A stretch of 64,000 nucleotides of DNA from Aplysia californica (lineage: Eukaryota > Mollusca > Gastropoda > Aplysiida > Aplysiidae), in assembly GCF_000002075.1 (NCBI RefSeq), contig NW_004797831.1, positions 423,249 through 487,248 on the forward strand, written 5' to 3'. The position numbers were made by a program, and so were the translations under genes. The notes below the pieces were generated by a model. That model did no database searches. It was not told the DNA's origin and was given only the letters and a program-made list of their open reading frames with translations. Positions 34,270 to 46,044 of the stretch are shown here, piece by piece (position 1 is the first letter of the stretch; every line of letters starts with the position of its first letter).

Positions 34270-35290
34270 GACTTACGGAGGCAGTTGGTTGACAGTGACA
34301 GATTTGTGGAGACTATTTGCTGACAATGACTGATTTGCGGAGACTATTTGCTGACAATGACTGATTTGCAGAGACTATTTGCTGACAATGACTGATTTGC
34401 GGAGACTATTTGCAGACAGTGACAGATTTGTGGAGACTATTTGCTGACAGTGACAGATTTGTGGAGACTATTTGCTGACAATGACTGATTTGCGGAGACT
34501 ATTTGCTGACAATGACTGATTTGCGGAGACTATTTGCTGACAGTGACAGATTTGTGGAGACTATTTGCTGACAGTGACAGATTTGTGGAGACTATTTGCT
34601 GACAATGACTGATTTGCGGAGACTATTTGCTGACAGTGACAGATTTGTGGAGACTATTTGCGGACAATGACAGATTTGTGGAAAACTATTGACTGACTGA
34701 CCAATTTGCTGAAAACTATTGGCTGACAATGACAAATTTGTGAAGACTGTTGACAGACTGATAGATTTGTGAAGACTATTGGCTAACAATGACATATTTT
34801 GCTGAAAACTATTGGCTGACAATGACAGATTTGAGAAAACTATTTGCTGACAATGTCAGATTTGCTGAAAACTATTGACTGACAATGATACATTTGTGAA
34901 AACTATTGACTGACAATGACAGATTTGAGAAAAGTATTGGCAGACAATGTCAGATTTGAGAAAACTATTGACTGACAGTGACAGATTTTGCTGAAAACTA
35001 TTGGCTGACAATGATAGGTTTGCTGAAGACTATTGGCTGACAATGATAGATTTGAGATGACTATTAACGGGCATGACAGATTTGTGAAGGCAGTTGGCTG
35101 AATATAACGGATTGCTGAAAACCATTGGCTGACAATGACAGATTTGTGAAAACTGTTTGCTAACAATGACATATTTGCTGAAAACTATTGGCTGACAATG
35201 ACATATTTGAGAAGACTTTAGACGGGCATGACATATTTGGGAAGGCAGTTGACTGACCATGACAGATTTGGCTGGCAATGTCAGAGTGAC
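34270..35290. repeat. 31-bp minisatellite in the GPATCH2/2L 3' UTR region
   Basis: About 30 tandem units of a 31-bp repeat with core GAGACTATTTGCTGACAATG and GATTTGCGGA. It is regular at the left (to ~34680) and increasingly diverged to the right. It starts 25 nt after the stop codon, so it is likely transcribed. Confidence 0.95.
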
Positions 35291-36409
35291 GTGAGATTTG
35301 TGGAAGCTATTGACTTGAAATGTCAGACGTGTAAAGGAAGTTAGCTCGCGGTGTTGGCGACGAGGGACATGAAGGCCACGGGCTGGCTGTGGTTGGGTGG
35401 TTGTGATAAGGAATTGTCCTGAATGGTGGAGAGTTGAAGGTCGAATTTCTGTATTTTTTGCTCGTTCTTTCTGGAATGAGTTGATGTGTAGTGTCCAACC
35501 CCTTGATTCTTTACCTTTTTTCAAATTTTGAAAATGAAATAGTAAATGATTTGAAATGCTACCATATATATATATGAATTAATGTTGTATTTCTGTCTTC
35601 TTCTCTCCTTCTCTGTCCCAAGTGTCATGGCTAGGTGTTGAAACCACAGGCCATGAGGACTAAATGTTGACTATATTGTTGGTGCTGTTGCAGGAATGTG
35701 GTGTTACACTGTTTGTCCCTGATTTACTGGGGGAGGGAAAAAATAGACACTGGAGTTGCTCATATTTCTTGTGACACCGCAGATAATTTTTATATCTATA
35801 TATATTGGCCTGTGGCACCTTCTGTAACTTTTATCTAAGGAAACCTTACTACAGGCTCTGCGCACACTCGGATTTTGGGGTTAGGTGGGCTTGAAAGTTG
35901 CAGGGGACCAATAGAAATGAAAACCTACTCCAAAAAGCAAGGCTTCTAGATATCTAGATATGGGTGCCCTCGAATGCACTCAAAAGGTGGATCTGAATAG
36001 CAATTGTCCCTAAAACTGCTTGTTAGAGACTCCAGCTATTGGTAGGGTGTGACTTGTTACGGGCTCTTACAGTCTGTGAGGGTTGTTAGACTCTGCCTCT
36101 ATTGGTCAGATTTTCACAAGTAAATGCAAAGTAGCCAGTTAATGAGGGGAAATAGCATTGTAACCTTTTGCGCCATCTTCTATAGCATTGTAGAAAAATG
36201 TTGATGCTACATGCACAAAGAGTCGACGTCCAAATAGTGATCCTTGCCAAGGCTAAGATCTGGCTCCTTTATCCCGAGGAGCCATGTATCAGAGGTCACC
36301 TATAGTCCCATCCCCCTCGTGTTCTAGTTCCCAGAGCCTTACCCTTACAGGACCTTTGCCCCTGAGCTCCCTTGAGTAGACTGCTAGATTTGTGCCATGG
36401 ATGCTGAGG

Positions 36410-36566
36410 TTTTTAAAAAGTTTTACTGAGAGTTTTACAGCGTTTGCAACACAAATAGGTCGTATGATTGCTGAAGATTAGAGGTGTTACTGAAGAGTAG
36501 CATGCAAAGAAAAGGAGGAGAGATAAGGAGCAGACCACACAAGAGCATCCTCCTCGAACCACCCTG
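36410..36566 (-). mobile_element. Pyrimidine-rich retroposon, decayed copy
   Basis: Minus-strand copy with an internal deletion. It retains TTTTACAGCGTTTGCAAC, GATTAGAGGTGTTAC and the CACCAC head. Confidence 0.75.
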
Positions 36567-37591
36567 TCAGCATGCTGAGGTGTGCACTCTGTGCGTAGAA
36601 GGGAACAAGTTAGATTACTCCCAGTGTGTGTGCTCAGGTCCATGGTGTTGGCCACGGCTAGCTATACAATAGATCTATCGTCATTTTGTACAAAAAACCT
36701 GTTTCTTGTATTTCATGCCTCTGAAGTATCTTCACTTGTTAGTAACAAGTATTTCTGTGCATCCCGTTAGCATATGCGTCGTTGTTTTATCTTTCTTTCC
36801 TCTCTGGTGTGTAACTATATATTTAATCCTCTGATGTGTACTAACCAAGGCATACATTGTAACCTTGTCATTACTTTGTCTTTGGAGTTGAGAAATTCCG
36901 TGGTCAATATGTCGCAGTTTGGGCCTGCCCAAATGTCCCCTTTGATTACTCTTCTTCGTTTTTTTCCATATCTTTCCTGTATGTTTTGATTTTGGCGAGC
37001 TTTATGATGCGCGTTTCACTGAACATGAAGTTATTGTGTATGTGAGTTTTAATTGAAGTGAGGAAAAATTCAAGTTCAAGCATAACAATTTATAATGTGT
37101 ACTGTTGCATTACAGCATGGTGCTAAAAAGCATAATAATAACTTTTAGAAGTACGTGTAGTAAACTTTTATCTTTGTTGTGTGTTTGACTGGAGTGAGTT
37201 AGACCGAGATACACACGCTTGACTGTCTTGTTGACTGCACGACTGACTGATTGAGCTGACGTAGGACTTACGATAACTGTGTTGATGCTGACAGAATTCA
37301 TGTGTCTTTTACTCTCTGAAGTAGTAAGTAGTAAAATAATGTTTGTTTTAATAACTGCTGAAAAGAATGTGATGAATCAGAGCCGAGTGACAGGAGAACT
37401 ATCTAGAAAGGTGTGTATTTTAAACTTGTGGGGCTGTTGTTATATGTGTTATGCAGCAGTATATTGCTTTTCTTGTCCATGTGGTAGTGACTTAAAGAGA
37501 CTGGAGAATCTATGGTAGTAATGACAGTATAGATAGAGCCTTGAAGGAGAGTGTCCGTGGATTCATATACTTAACCTGATTCCATTCTTCA

Positions 37592-37775
37592 GTTTTTAGT
37601 TTTTGTAAAAGTTTTATGACACTTGCAACACAACCAGGTCATGTAAGTGCTGAAGATTAGAGGTGTTTTTAGAGAGTGATGTACAAATAGAGGAAGGAGG
37701 AGAGATAGAAGGATGATAGATGGTTGATAGGAAAGAAGGAACAAACCACACCAGAGCACCTGTCAGCCACCCACT
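37592..37775 (-). mobile_element. Pyrimidine-rich retroposon
   Basis: Full-length minus-strand copy with a mutated middle. Confidence 0.82.
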
Positions 37776-37974
37776 TCTGTTCTTTGACTGTTCTACAGCC
37801 TGCTGTATGAAAATGTCAGATAAGCAGTTTAGGAACAGGACAGTGGGTGTGTGTGTGGAGGGGGGGGGGGGGTAAATGTTTCATTTAGTTTCATGTCACC
37901 AAACCATTGCATTTTGTGCTGAGCAGTGAGACTGTGTTTAAAGACATTGTGGTTATTGTTGTATATAAGTCAAT

Positions 37975-38221
37975 TTAACCCTATCCGTACGTTGTGTTTT
38001 ACTATCGTATCCATACAATGTGGGGAACTCTGTGCCGCCACTTCCAAAGAGGAAATTTACTTGTTAATCCTATCCGTACGCTTTGCATCTAGTCTGTCAA
38101 AATGATGTTTTGAGAATACTGACAGTTTCAAAGAGATCTTTGTACTAGAAGTATTCTAAAATGTGAAGAAAATACAACCCCGAGGGTACAAAATGACCCA
38201 AGAGCGTACGGATAGTGTTAA
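37975..38221. mobile_element. piggyBac-like MITE (family J)
   Basis: TTAACCCTATCCGTACG on the left and CGTACGGATAGTGTTAA on the right: inverted termini bounded by TTAA, the piggyBac-type target. A third copy of the terminus (TTAATCCTATCCGTACGC) lies inside at about 38063. No open frame. Confidence 0.8.
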
Positions 38222-38550
38222 AGAAAAATCCTTGTGCACTAAAATCAAAATTACTGTGAGGAGTTTGAAGCTTGTGCTGACTGTATACGGAGTTTAGTTC
38301 TATTTCCTTTGGCTGTCTATAATAATGCCATTTTTTTGGGGTTTTAAATAGAAATATTTGATCTAATAATACGAGTATGATAGTAAGGTATGTTACGCAA
38401 CTTTCACTTTTAGAATAGATCATGAAATACGCTAGAAGTTTTATGTACCGGTACACTTTTAGGTTTTGCAGTTCACAATGCTTTCTAGTTAGGTGTGTGA
38501 GACGAGAGGCAAGACCAGAACTGGATGAACTGTCACAGGGGTTACTCAGG

Positions 38551-38732
38551 TTAGTTTAGTTTTAGTAGAGGTTTTACGGTGCTCGCAACCTCATAAGGTC
38601 ATATGAGCGCCAGAAGGTTAGAGGTGTTACAAGAGAGTAACAAACATAAAAAAAGAAGAAGGGGAGATAAGGACGATAGGGCGTTTGATAGGAAAGAAGA
38701 AGCAAACCACACGAGAGCACCCGTCAACCACA
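38551..38732 (-). mobile_element. Pyrimidine-rich retroposon
   Basis: Full-length minus-strand copy of the GCTCGCAAC/CATATGAGCGCC subtype. Confidence 0.86.
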
Positions 38733-38889
38733 AGATGTATCTAAGGGCTGTGCTACAGAATAGCAGTCTGTGAGGACCCTTTGGAGTTGAGAAGTCACAA
38801 TTGACTGGAGGCAAATTGAGAAGTGAAGGGAGAACTCTAAACGAAGAATATCTCTGTAGCTATCTACTTTTGAGTTCATATCTGTCGTG

Positions 38890-39276
38890 GTATGGTGAAA
38901 TCAGGAACTTGTCAATTTTCAGGCATATTGAGCTATTGGTATTGTCTTAAAGCTTGTTTATTTGTCTGGCTTTTGTTTTAAAAACTACATATCTGTCTTG
39001 AATAGAAGTGAAGGAGGTTTTGGGTTGCTGTGTGTCAGGGGTATGTTTAAGGAGAAAATGGCCGTCGAAGTTTGCTGCTGCAAATATTTATATTTTTTGT
39101 GCCTTTGATCAACTTTTTAAAGTAAAATTTACACAGAAATGTGTTTTTAAATGGACATAAAAGGTGTTGAGTCAAAAAAAAAAGAAGAAGAAATTTAATT
39201 AAAATTGCCCAATAAACGGAAAAATGTTGGTTTCCTCGATTCCATTATTTTGACAAGTGCCTGATTTCACCACGAT
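38890..39276. mobile_element. MITE family F, copy 2
   Basis: Termini GGTGAAATCAGGAACTTGTC and, inverted, GGTGAAATCAGGCACTTGTC. The body matches copy 1 at 27193-27612 along its length. Confidence 0.83.
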
Positions 39277-39969
39277 GCTGAACATTATATTCCATATAAT
39301 ATTTTTATAATGCTCTCTAAAAAGTAGTAAACAACTGGTGGTTTAGATGAATGGTCAATGGTCTGTGAATACATTGCGGGGAAAATTTGGAGACTCTAAA
39401 ATATGTGGCAGTTGGCTAGGCAGCACGGCCGGTCTTACGTTCGGAGAGCTTAAGGACTTTGAATTATGGCGATTTTGTATCCTAGCAAAGAATCTGTGGG
39501 AGGCAACTTTGTACACCGTTTATTTCCTAAGGTAAAAAAAAATAATGCTGGACTAAGTTTCAAGGCTAATGAGTTTCTTGGAATATCTATGAATCATTAT
39601 CATAAGGTAGACTACTTATTACGAAAGTATATTTAAGAGAATTATTTCTTTTTTAAAATTGAAACACAAATAGAAATCCTCATTCAAAAAGACTTGCAAT
39701 AAGTGAGATATCTTTAAGATTTACTTTTTTTTAGTGATGTATTTGGCACAGATAGTACAGTATTAACATGTTTAGCTTTGTTAAAAATGTGTATTAGGAC
39801 ACATCTCAAAAGAGAAGTCTTGGAAGAAAAGAGATTTTTGTCATCTGAGCGTTTACTTACTGACATTTTTAGTCAGTTCGAAAGTGCTTGTGGCCAAGAA
39901 TGAGAAAAAGTAAAAGTTGATTTTTAATTTTAGCTTTTTTTGTTTTTAACTGTTGTAAGGCAAGGCCAG

Positions 39970-40285
39970 ATGATGATGTTGCTGATGCAATGTTCTTGTT
40001 GCATATATGCAATGTTCTTGTTGCTGATGCAATGTTTTTGTTGCTGATGCAATGTTCTTGTTGCTGAAGCAATGTTCTTGTTGCATATATGCAATGTTCT
40101 TGTTGCTGATGCAATGTTCTTGTTGCATATATGCAATGTTCTTGTTGCTGATGCAATGTTCTTGTTGCTGATGCAATGTTCTTGTTGCATATATGCAATG
40201 TTCTTGTTGCTGATGCAATGTTCTTGTTGCATATATGCAATGTTCTTGTTGCTGATGCAATGTTCTTGTTGCATATATGCAATGA
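39970..40285. repeat. 18-22-bp minisatellite
   Basis: About 16 units alternating GCAATGTTCTTGTTGCTGAT and GCAATGTTCTTGTTGCATAT, open in several frames because the unit lacks stops. Not a gene. Confidence 0.96.
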
Positions 40286-40348
40286 TGAAGAAGGTCCTGG
40301 AATTTTCTGTGAAGCTTTACTCTTACAATAGTGCATGTTCTTAACAAA

Positions 40349-40350
<2 letters not shown>

Positions 40351-40386
<36 letters not shown>
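40351..40386. repeat. (AT)n microsatellite
   Basis: About 17 AT units, 65 bp right of the minisatellite. Confidence 0.97.
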
Positions 40387-40388
<2 letters not shown>

Positions 40389-40699
40389 AACAAAATGTAC
40401 GTTGCGTTATTTTTATGTCACGAAATGTATTATGAACTTTTGTCAGCTTCTGACTGCTGAAGAATGTGCAATCATGTGACTGATTATTCCAGTGACAAGT
40501 AAATATTATGCAAATAGTCTTGTCTGTCAGGTGGATTTCTTTTTCATTTTGAGTACGATGTGTGACTGAGGTTGAATGAAAGTGTAGTAAGCTTGGACAG
40601 TTTGCATGCAAGACTTTACACCGCAGTACTCGCACTTTGAATAGGATAGTGCTTGTACTTGTAGTACGTATGATTTGGATAGTGCTGCTCCCAATACCG

Positions 40700-40925
40700 G
40701 AGTGCGACTGGCATTTTTGGTGTAACGGTTAGGCTCTTCACCATTGCACGCAGATGCGGGTTCAATTCCTGAGTGGGGAGGTATTTTTATCCAGTATCTC
40801 CGTCTGTCTGCTGGGATGTTGTGTCTTACTCAGCTCAGTTTGCCGCAGACTGGCAGGGATTTTAAAAGATTGAAACTGTGTTGAGGGCATAAAACTTGCC
40901 TCCTCCAGTAAGTCCTACTGCACTA
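40700..40925 (+). mobile_element. tRNA-derived SINE (second type)
   Basis: A-box-like TGGTGTAACGGTTAGGCTC, a Cys/Glu-like anticodon-arm region, B box GGGTTCAATTCCTGAG, then a non-tRNA body (CGTCTGTCTGCTGGGATGTT). No proper acceptor stem, so not a tRNA gene. Confidence 0.75.
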
Positions 40926-41657
40926 TTATATAATGGCTCCTAAAGTCAATGGTTGTCACCTGATGAATGGTCCTTTAGTGGGTGGTTGGAGGATGCGGTC
41001 CACAGGTCTTGCATATTGCGCTGTGACAGTTTACCTGCTTAAAAAAATCAGTAGTGTGTATTGTGTGGACTTATGTGATTTCCGAATTTGAAGACTTAAA
41101 AAAAGCAATATTTGCTACTAAAAAAAATAACCCCTTTTTTTGCCCATGGCTTGAACTTGAAAAATTTTTGCAAAAAAAGTTCTCTTTTATAGTTAAGGAC
41201 AAAGCTCTTTTTGCTACCACTATTTTGCAGAAATGTACTTGTGTGCACTTTCGAATACTTCTGGCAGCAAGATAAATACGAACCAGGGTATAAACTTGCA
41301 CTTTATTGAAATAATATGCTAGCTTTTAATTCTTTTATCTGTTTATTGAGTACATGTACGAAGATTATAATTATAACATTTTCCCTCAAGTTCTTTTCCC
41401 CGCACAAGTGTAGAAACATGTACACTAGTACTGTACAGCATAGATGGTTTTCAAAGAAATGAGACAAATGCGGATTGAACAAAATTCCAAATTTTATTAT
41501 ATCCAACATGCCGGACATGTAAAAAAAAAAGGATAACTTTGATTCAGTTTGATTTAAATATAGTCAGATTCAGTGGATAAAATGCATGCAGGTTTTGATG
41601 AAAACTTTTTTGTTGGATGCGAATCTACTCATCACAACTAGAGATTCATTTGGGAAA

Positions 41658-42362
41658 GCAGGCTTGCCAACCTTCCCGAATTTTTGGGGAAATTCCCGAA
41701 TTGCCATCGTCGTTCCCCAACCTTCCCTGAAACGCCGGTTTCCCGATAAATCGTGATACCCCACCACTCCCAAATTAAAAAAAAAATCATTTTCTTAGAA
41801 AAAACAAAACGCGAAGGCAGAGAAATGCTGAGGACGAAGGGGTATTGCAAACTCAGGAAATCGGGATCGATGCATTAGTTGGGTATTGGTTTTGACAATC
41901 ACTATCAAAGAGAGAACAAGCCAAAGGCCAGTAAAGGAAGATATTCAGGTGAAGAAATGGAAATGGATTGGACACACCCTGAGGAGACCCCGGACAAGCA
42001 TCATCAGGCAGGCCTTAACATGGAACCCACAAGGAAAGCGTAAGAAGGGAAGACCAAAGATGACATGGAGGCGAGCGCTATCAGCGGAAATTGAAAAAGC
42101 GGGGACATCATGGAAACAGATAGAAAAGGATGCTCAGGACAGGCTTCGCTGGATTAATGTTGTTGATGGCCTGTGCTCCACTGGGAGTTAAAAAGGGCAA
42201 GAGAGATCAAAGATTACTTGGTAATCGTACTCGATTCAAATATTTAATACACATCGTCAGTGTTTTTTTTTAGTAGTTAGTAGCCTATCACAGAAGTGTG
42301 TCTGTGGCACTCCGGTGCAATCAAATTCCAGAATTCAGTATCTCAAAAGTTGGCAAGCCTGC
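41658..42362. mobile_element. MITE family I with a LINE fragment inside
   Basis: Perfect 14-bp termini GCAGGCTTGCCAAC and GTTGGCAAGCCTGC. Between them is a LINE 3' fragment (41895-42225), so the element is about 370 bp of its own sequence plus the insertion. Confidence 0.75.
41895..42225 (+). mobile_element. LINE reverse-transcriptase C-terminal fragment, copy 1
   Basis: One open frame reads WKWIGHTLRRPRTSIIRQAL, then WNPQGKRKKGRPKMTWRRAL and DRLRWINVVDGLCSTGS before a stop. This is the typical tail of a metazoan non-LTR retrotransposon polyprotein (after the RT domain). It is 5'-truncated, and the 3' end is AAAAGGGCAAGAGAGATC. It is inserted in MITE family I. Confidence 0.88.
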
Positions 42363-42980
42363 GAAATGTGGTCCATGTGGAGTTTCAGAGGAATTTCTGT
42401 TCAATAAGTAGAAAAAAGAAGAAAGGAAAGTGTCCCAACAGGAATATGTTCCTGAATAGCCATACATATATTTACTTGTCACACAAGTGTCGAATGTTTG
42501 TGGCAAGAAAATAAGTATTTACATTTTTACAGTACAGCCTTTGATAAGCTCGTAGGGGGGGAGATCAGTCAAGAAAGATCAAGAAACAAGAAAGTACCGG
42601 GAATCTCCTTGAGAAATGGGAGAAAAAAACGGTAGAGGACGGTGACCTCTGGTGAATAGCTTGAGTACATCATTGTGTGTATGTATGTGTGTGTGTAAGG
42701 AGGACACCTGAACATTCAAGAAGGTTCGGTACATTCAAGGACACTGTATGGTGAACAAGGGTGACGACACACTAAAAAAAAGTAAAAAATATAGACAGAC
42801 GTTGAAGCTGCCAAGGAGAAGAAGGAGGTGCACAATAACCAGGCATCATGTCATGTTCGTACTGCTCATGACACAATACAGTGGACATCACTTACATTAC
42901 AATAAAAATCAATCAAACTAATCTGTAAAAATTCTTTCTGATTAGTTTCCCATCTACTGTCCAGTTAGGTGTAAGGACGC

Positions 42981-43242
42981 TTAACTCTTTGCCATCTCTA
43001 GGCTCATATAGTAAAAACCCTTGCCATCAAAGGCAAAGGCATTTAGGGGAAAATCCAAAGAAACTGGGTGGTAAACGTTGCCGATCAGCGAGATGTGACG
43101 ACAAAGTGTGAAAGAACAAGACATCATACAGTTCACATAATACGCATAAATTGTTTTTTTCCTGAGTGATTTTGATGCAACATTTGTTAAACAGTTTGAC
43201 AAAAAGAAGTCGGGCCTGATCCAAAGACCAACTTTTAGTCAT
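42981..43242 (-). other. Open stretch of uncertain status
   Basis: Two overlapping minus-strand frames are open, one ending NAFAFDGKGFYYMSLEMAKS. No good acceptor lies close and I recognise no family. It is recorded because five sense-biased retroposons in this interval are all on the minus strand. Weak. Confidence 0.15.
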
Positions 43243-43696
43243 TTGTAAAACTTGAGAAAAATGTTAGTAATTTGCATTACATATTCTATTGTTATGAGCA
43301 TGAGCCAACAAATGTGAATTTATTCTAATTAATGGCAAGTAAAACATATTAGTAGTTCAACTTTAAGTGGGACCTATGACAGAAAGTGGAGCTATGACTC
43401 CGGAGCGGGGATGTTCTCTTGACTCAGGAACTGGCAAGCACCTACTCTCCTTGAGGTAATCATACGAGTGACGGTCCCACACTTTCAACCAGGGGCTAGC
43501 ACCACCCAAACTTTACAGTCAACCGCCAAGCAATGGGGGCATAATGGGGGCATAATGTGGGCATAATGTGGGTTCATGCCTGAAGAAAAGCAGCAAAAGT
43601 CCGATTTTGAAACTTTTTAGATCAGCGAAAATTTAATGCTAAACATAGTGGTTGAAAAAAATATTTTCAGAAATCTCAAGTAGTTTTTGGGATAAT

Positions 43697-43871
43697 CTGT
43701 CCGGGTGGTTTTATGCACCCCGGATAATTTAGCAAAATTTGATCATTTTTTGCATAATTTCTGATTATTTTCCTTTGTCATTCTTTGTTAAAATTAACAG
43801 AATCACATAATTTCACATTTTTGGGCTCAGTTTGCATAATTTCAGAATTTTTCTTGCATAAAACGATGGGG
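43697..43871 (-). mobile_element. MITE family G, copy 2
   Basis: Reverse-oriented copy of 22013-22185 with ends CTGTCCGGGTGGTTTTATGC and GCATAAAACGATGGGGACAG. GATAAT-like sequence lies on both sides. Confidence 0.8.
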
Positions 43872-44066
43872 ACAGGATAATGCATGTTTTGTGAAATAAG
43901 ATATTATACAGACAAGATATCAAGAAAATGGAAGTTTGACAATCACATGACACTGTGAAGACCCTACCAAACTGTCCGAATAATTCATAATAAAATACTA
44001 ACTTATAAGTCAAATAAATGATGATCCTTTCAAATTATGGTTCAGATATGGTGGTACTATTGTTTT

Positions 44067-44258
44067 TTAAAATTTTAATGTGAACACATTTCGGTCAAAA
44101 TACTGCTTTTTTACTTCATCAACCAGAAGCTTGAAAATTGTACATTGTACTATGGGCCAACTTTTTGTCCCTTTCTCCACGCTTTCACACAAAAGAAGGC
44201 GCTTTCTGATATCATTTGTTTCATTTGCTTCCTTAGCGTCTGCACCATATTCTACCAA
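44067..44258 (-). other. Exon-like minus-strand frame (ankyrin-like phrase)
   Basis: After a T/C-rich tract ending AAG, the minus strand reads LVEYGADAKEANETNDIRK and continues open to about residue 60. The phrase EYGADAK resembles ankyrin repeats, but one phrase is not enough. A second copy of the first part (VIEYGADAK) lies at ~44700-44800, on the other side of a retroposon. Possibly a decayed or duplicated exon. Confidence 0.25.
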
Positions 44259-44317
44259 CTTGAAGAGGTAGTGATATTACAAAGGTCAGAATATCCGTAG
44301 TTCAAACTGGTCTTTTT

Positions 44318-44716
44318 TTTTTATAGTAAAGGGTTTTACTGCGCTCGCAACTGTATAAGGTCATATGAGCGCCAAAGGGTGGATGTCAACAGAGAAGTCT
44401 TTACAGGGAATCAGACTTACTCTGCTCACCTCTCTAGCTTCAACAGCACAAGGTCTGCTTCCACTATCAAGGCACCCCGGAAATAGCAGGTCACAAAAGA
44501 GTGACAAATATACAAAAGAAGTAGAGGAAAATGACAATAGTAAGGATCAGGAAAGAAAAAGCAGCAGTTCCCTGTTGTAGATCAGGCACAGTTATGAGCG
44601 TGACATGAGTCAGCCCATTTACAATTCTACTATGCTTGAATGAGAAATTTCCCCACTTTGGGAATGGCCTAAAGACACTACAGTCAGTCAGTGGCACTGC
44701 CCCGGGGGTTGATACT
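44318..44716 (-). mobile_element. Long member of the pyrimidine-rich retroposon family, copy 2
   Basis: Minus-strand counterpart of 7155-7557 (CTTTAGGCCATTCCCA, AATGGGCTGACTCATG, GGTGCCTTGATAGTGGAAGC on the minus strand), ending in an A-rich tail. It lies between two ~75-bp direct repeats (44237-44313 and 44717-44800). Confidence 0.75.
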
Positions 44717-45100
44717 TTTGCGTCTGCACCATATTCTATAACTTGAAGAGGCAGTGATATTACAAAGACCAGGAATATTTGTAGTTCTATTTTCAACTGG
44801 TATGAAAACATGAAGAGAACTTAAACCAGCTGAACTTTAATTTGGTTAAATCTGGAGAAGATTCTGTTGTCTATGGATCAAAGTGTGCAGCAGTGCAAAG
44901 TTTATTAAACATCGTTTGAATGTTGATGACACATCGATATGTTTGCAGTGTATAACCAATGGCTTGAATGACAATGCTTTCAGATTAGTTAGTAACAAAG
45001 TAATCAATAAATCTTGGAATGACGGTGCCTACCTTGGGCACTTTTCTTTGGCTATGTCACTAAATAAATCACCAGAGGTAGCACAGTCCCATAAAGGTTT

Positions 45101-45282
45101 TTAGCTTTAGTAGAGGTTTTACAGCGCTCGCAACTGCATAAGGTCATATGCGTGCCAGAAGATTAGAGCTGTTACAAGAGAGTAACAAAAATAAAAAAGA
45201 TGAAGGGGAGATCCTTTAAGGACGATAGATGTTTGATAGGAAAGAAGAAGTAAACCACACCAGAGCACCCGCCAACCACCCA
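45101..45282 (-). mobile_element. Pyrimidine-rich retroposon with clear target duplication
   Basis: Full-length minus-strand copy flanked by CCCATAAAGGTTT at 45088-45100 and 45283-45295, a 13-bp target-site duplication next to the A-rich 3' end. This is strong evidence for retroposition. Confidence 0.92.
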
Positions 45283-45987
45283 CCCATAAAGGTTTATGGA
45301 CAGAATAAAACAAGTACAGCCTTGTTGGGTACAGGGATCTGTGATATGCTGACCTATTCTCTTATTATACAGTCATCCTTTATTAAACAGCCTAAATGGG
45401 TACAACAGGTGGAATGTCACTGGAATTTCAAATTAAACCAAACCATCTCAAACTACCCATACAAGAGGATAAACAATCCAACATATTCATTTATCTCTAT
45501 TATCAATATTATAATTATACGGGGAGAGTATAACAAAATATGCAATCAACAGTAAATAATAATTGGCTTGCAAAAATGTTTTTTCAGCACCAGGCAAGCA
45601 ATGAATGCCACACAACACAAAATAAAAAAAAACAACAACAAATAAATAAATATGGTATAAATTGCAGTTTGAAGTTTCATTTGAAATAAACAGGAATCCA
45701 GATTCTGTCTCAAGAAAACATAATAAGTAGCTGGAGTTTCCTGCTTCTCTTTCTTCTGTACATTATATTGGCTTATGTTGTCACATTTATTATTCTAACA
45801 ATGGTTTCTTTCATGAGAAAAAAATGCCCTTGCAGTTGAACAAATTGCAACAATCCAAAAGTTGAAGAAACAAAAACTAAAACAGAATGAATTCAACCAA
45901 GAGATAAAGTTGAAATAATGGTTTGTTTTTTGCATTTTCCATAGCCGTAATGAATACACACATGTTTAATTAGGTAGGCGTTTATAG

Positions 45988-45988
<1 letters not shown>

Positions 45989-46037
<49 letters not shown>
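45989..46037. repeat. (GT)n microsatellite
   Basis: About 24 GT units, followed by a G run near 46060. Confidence 0.97.

Positions 46038-46044
<7 letters not shown>

Larger units (their letters stand above)
35291..37974. other. Intergenic region with retroposon copies
   Basis: Downstream of GPATCH2/2L. Apart from two minus-strand pyrimidine-rich retroposons and short AT repeats, I see no gene. Confidence 0.5.

Noticed and set aside
34270-35290. CRISPR-like regular array
   Set aside because: Units are contiguous and have no unique spacers; this is a eukaryotic minisatellite. The same applies to 53160-53722.
39869-40393. Frames of 90-174 codons with Cys/His or Asn/Ile repeats
   Set aside because: The minisatellite unit lacks stops in several frames on both strands; not a repeat protein.
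40700-40780. tRNA gene
   Set aside because: A and B boxes are present, but there is no complementary acceptor stem and a SINE body follows. The same reasoning applies at 7036, 19726, 48086 and 51434.
42981-43242. Possible last exon of an unknown minus-strand gene
   Set aside because: No nearby acceptor and no recognisable family; kept only as a weak note.
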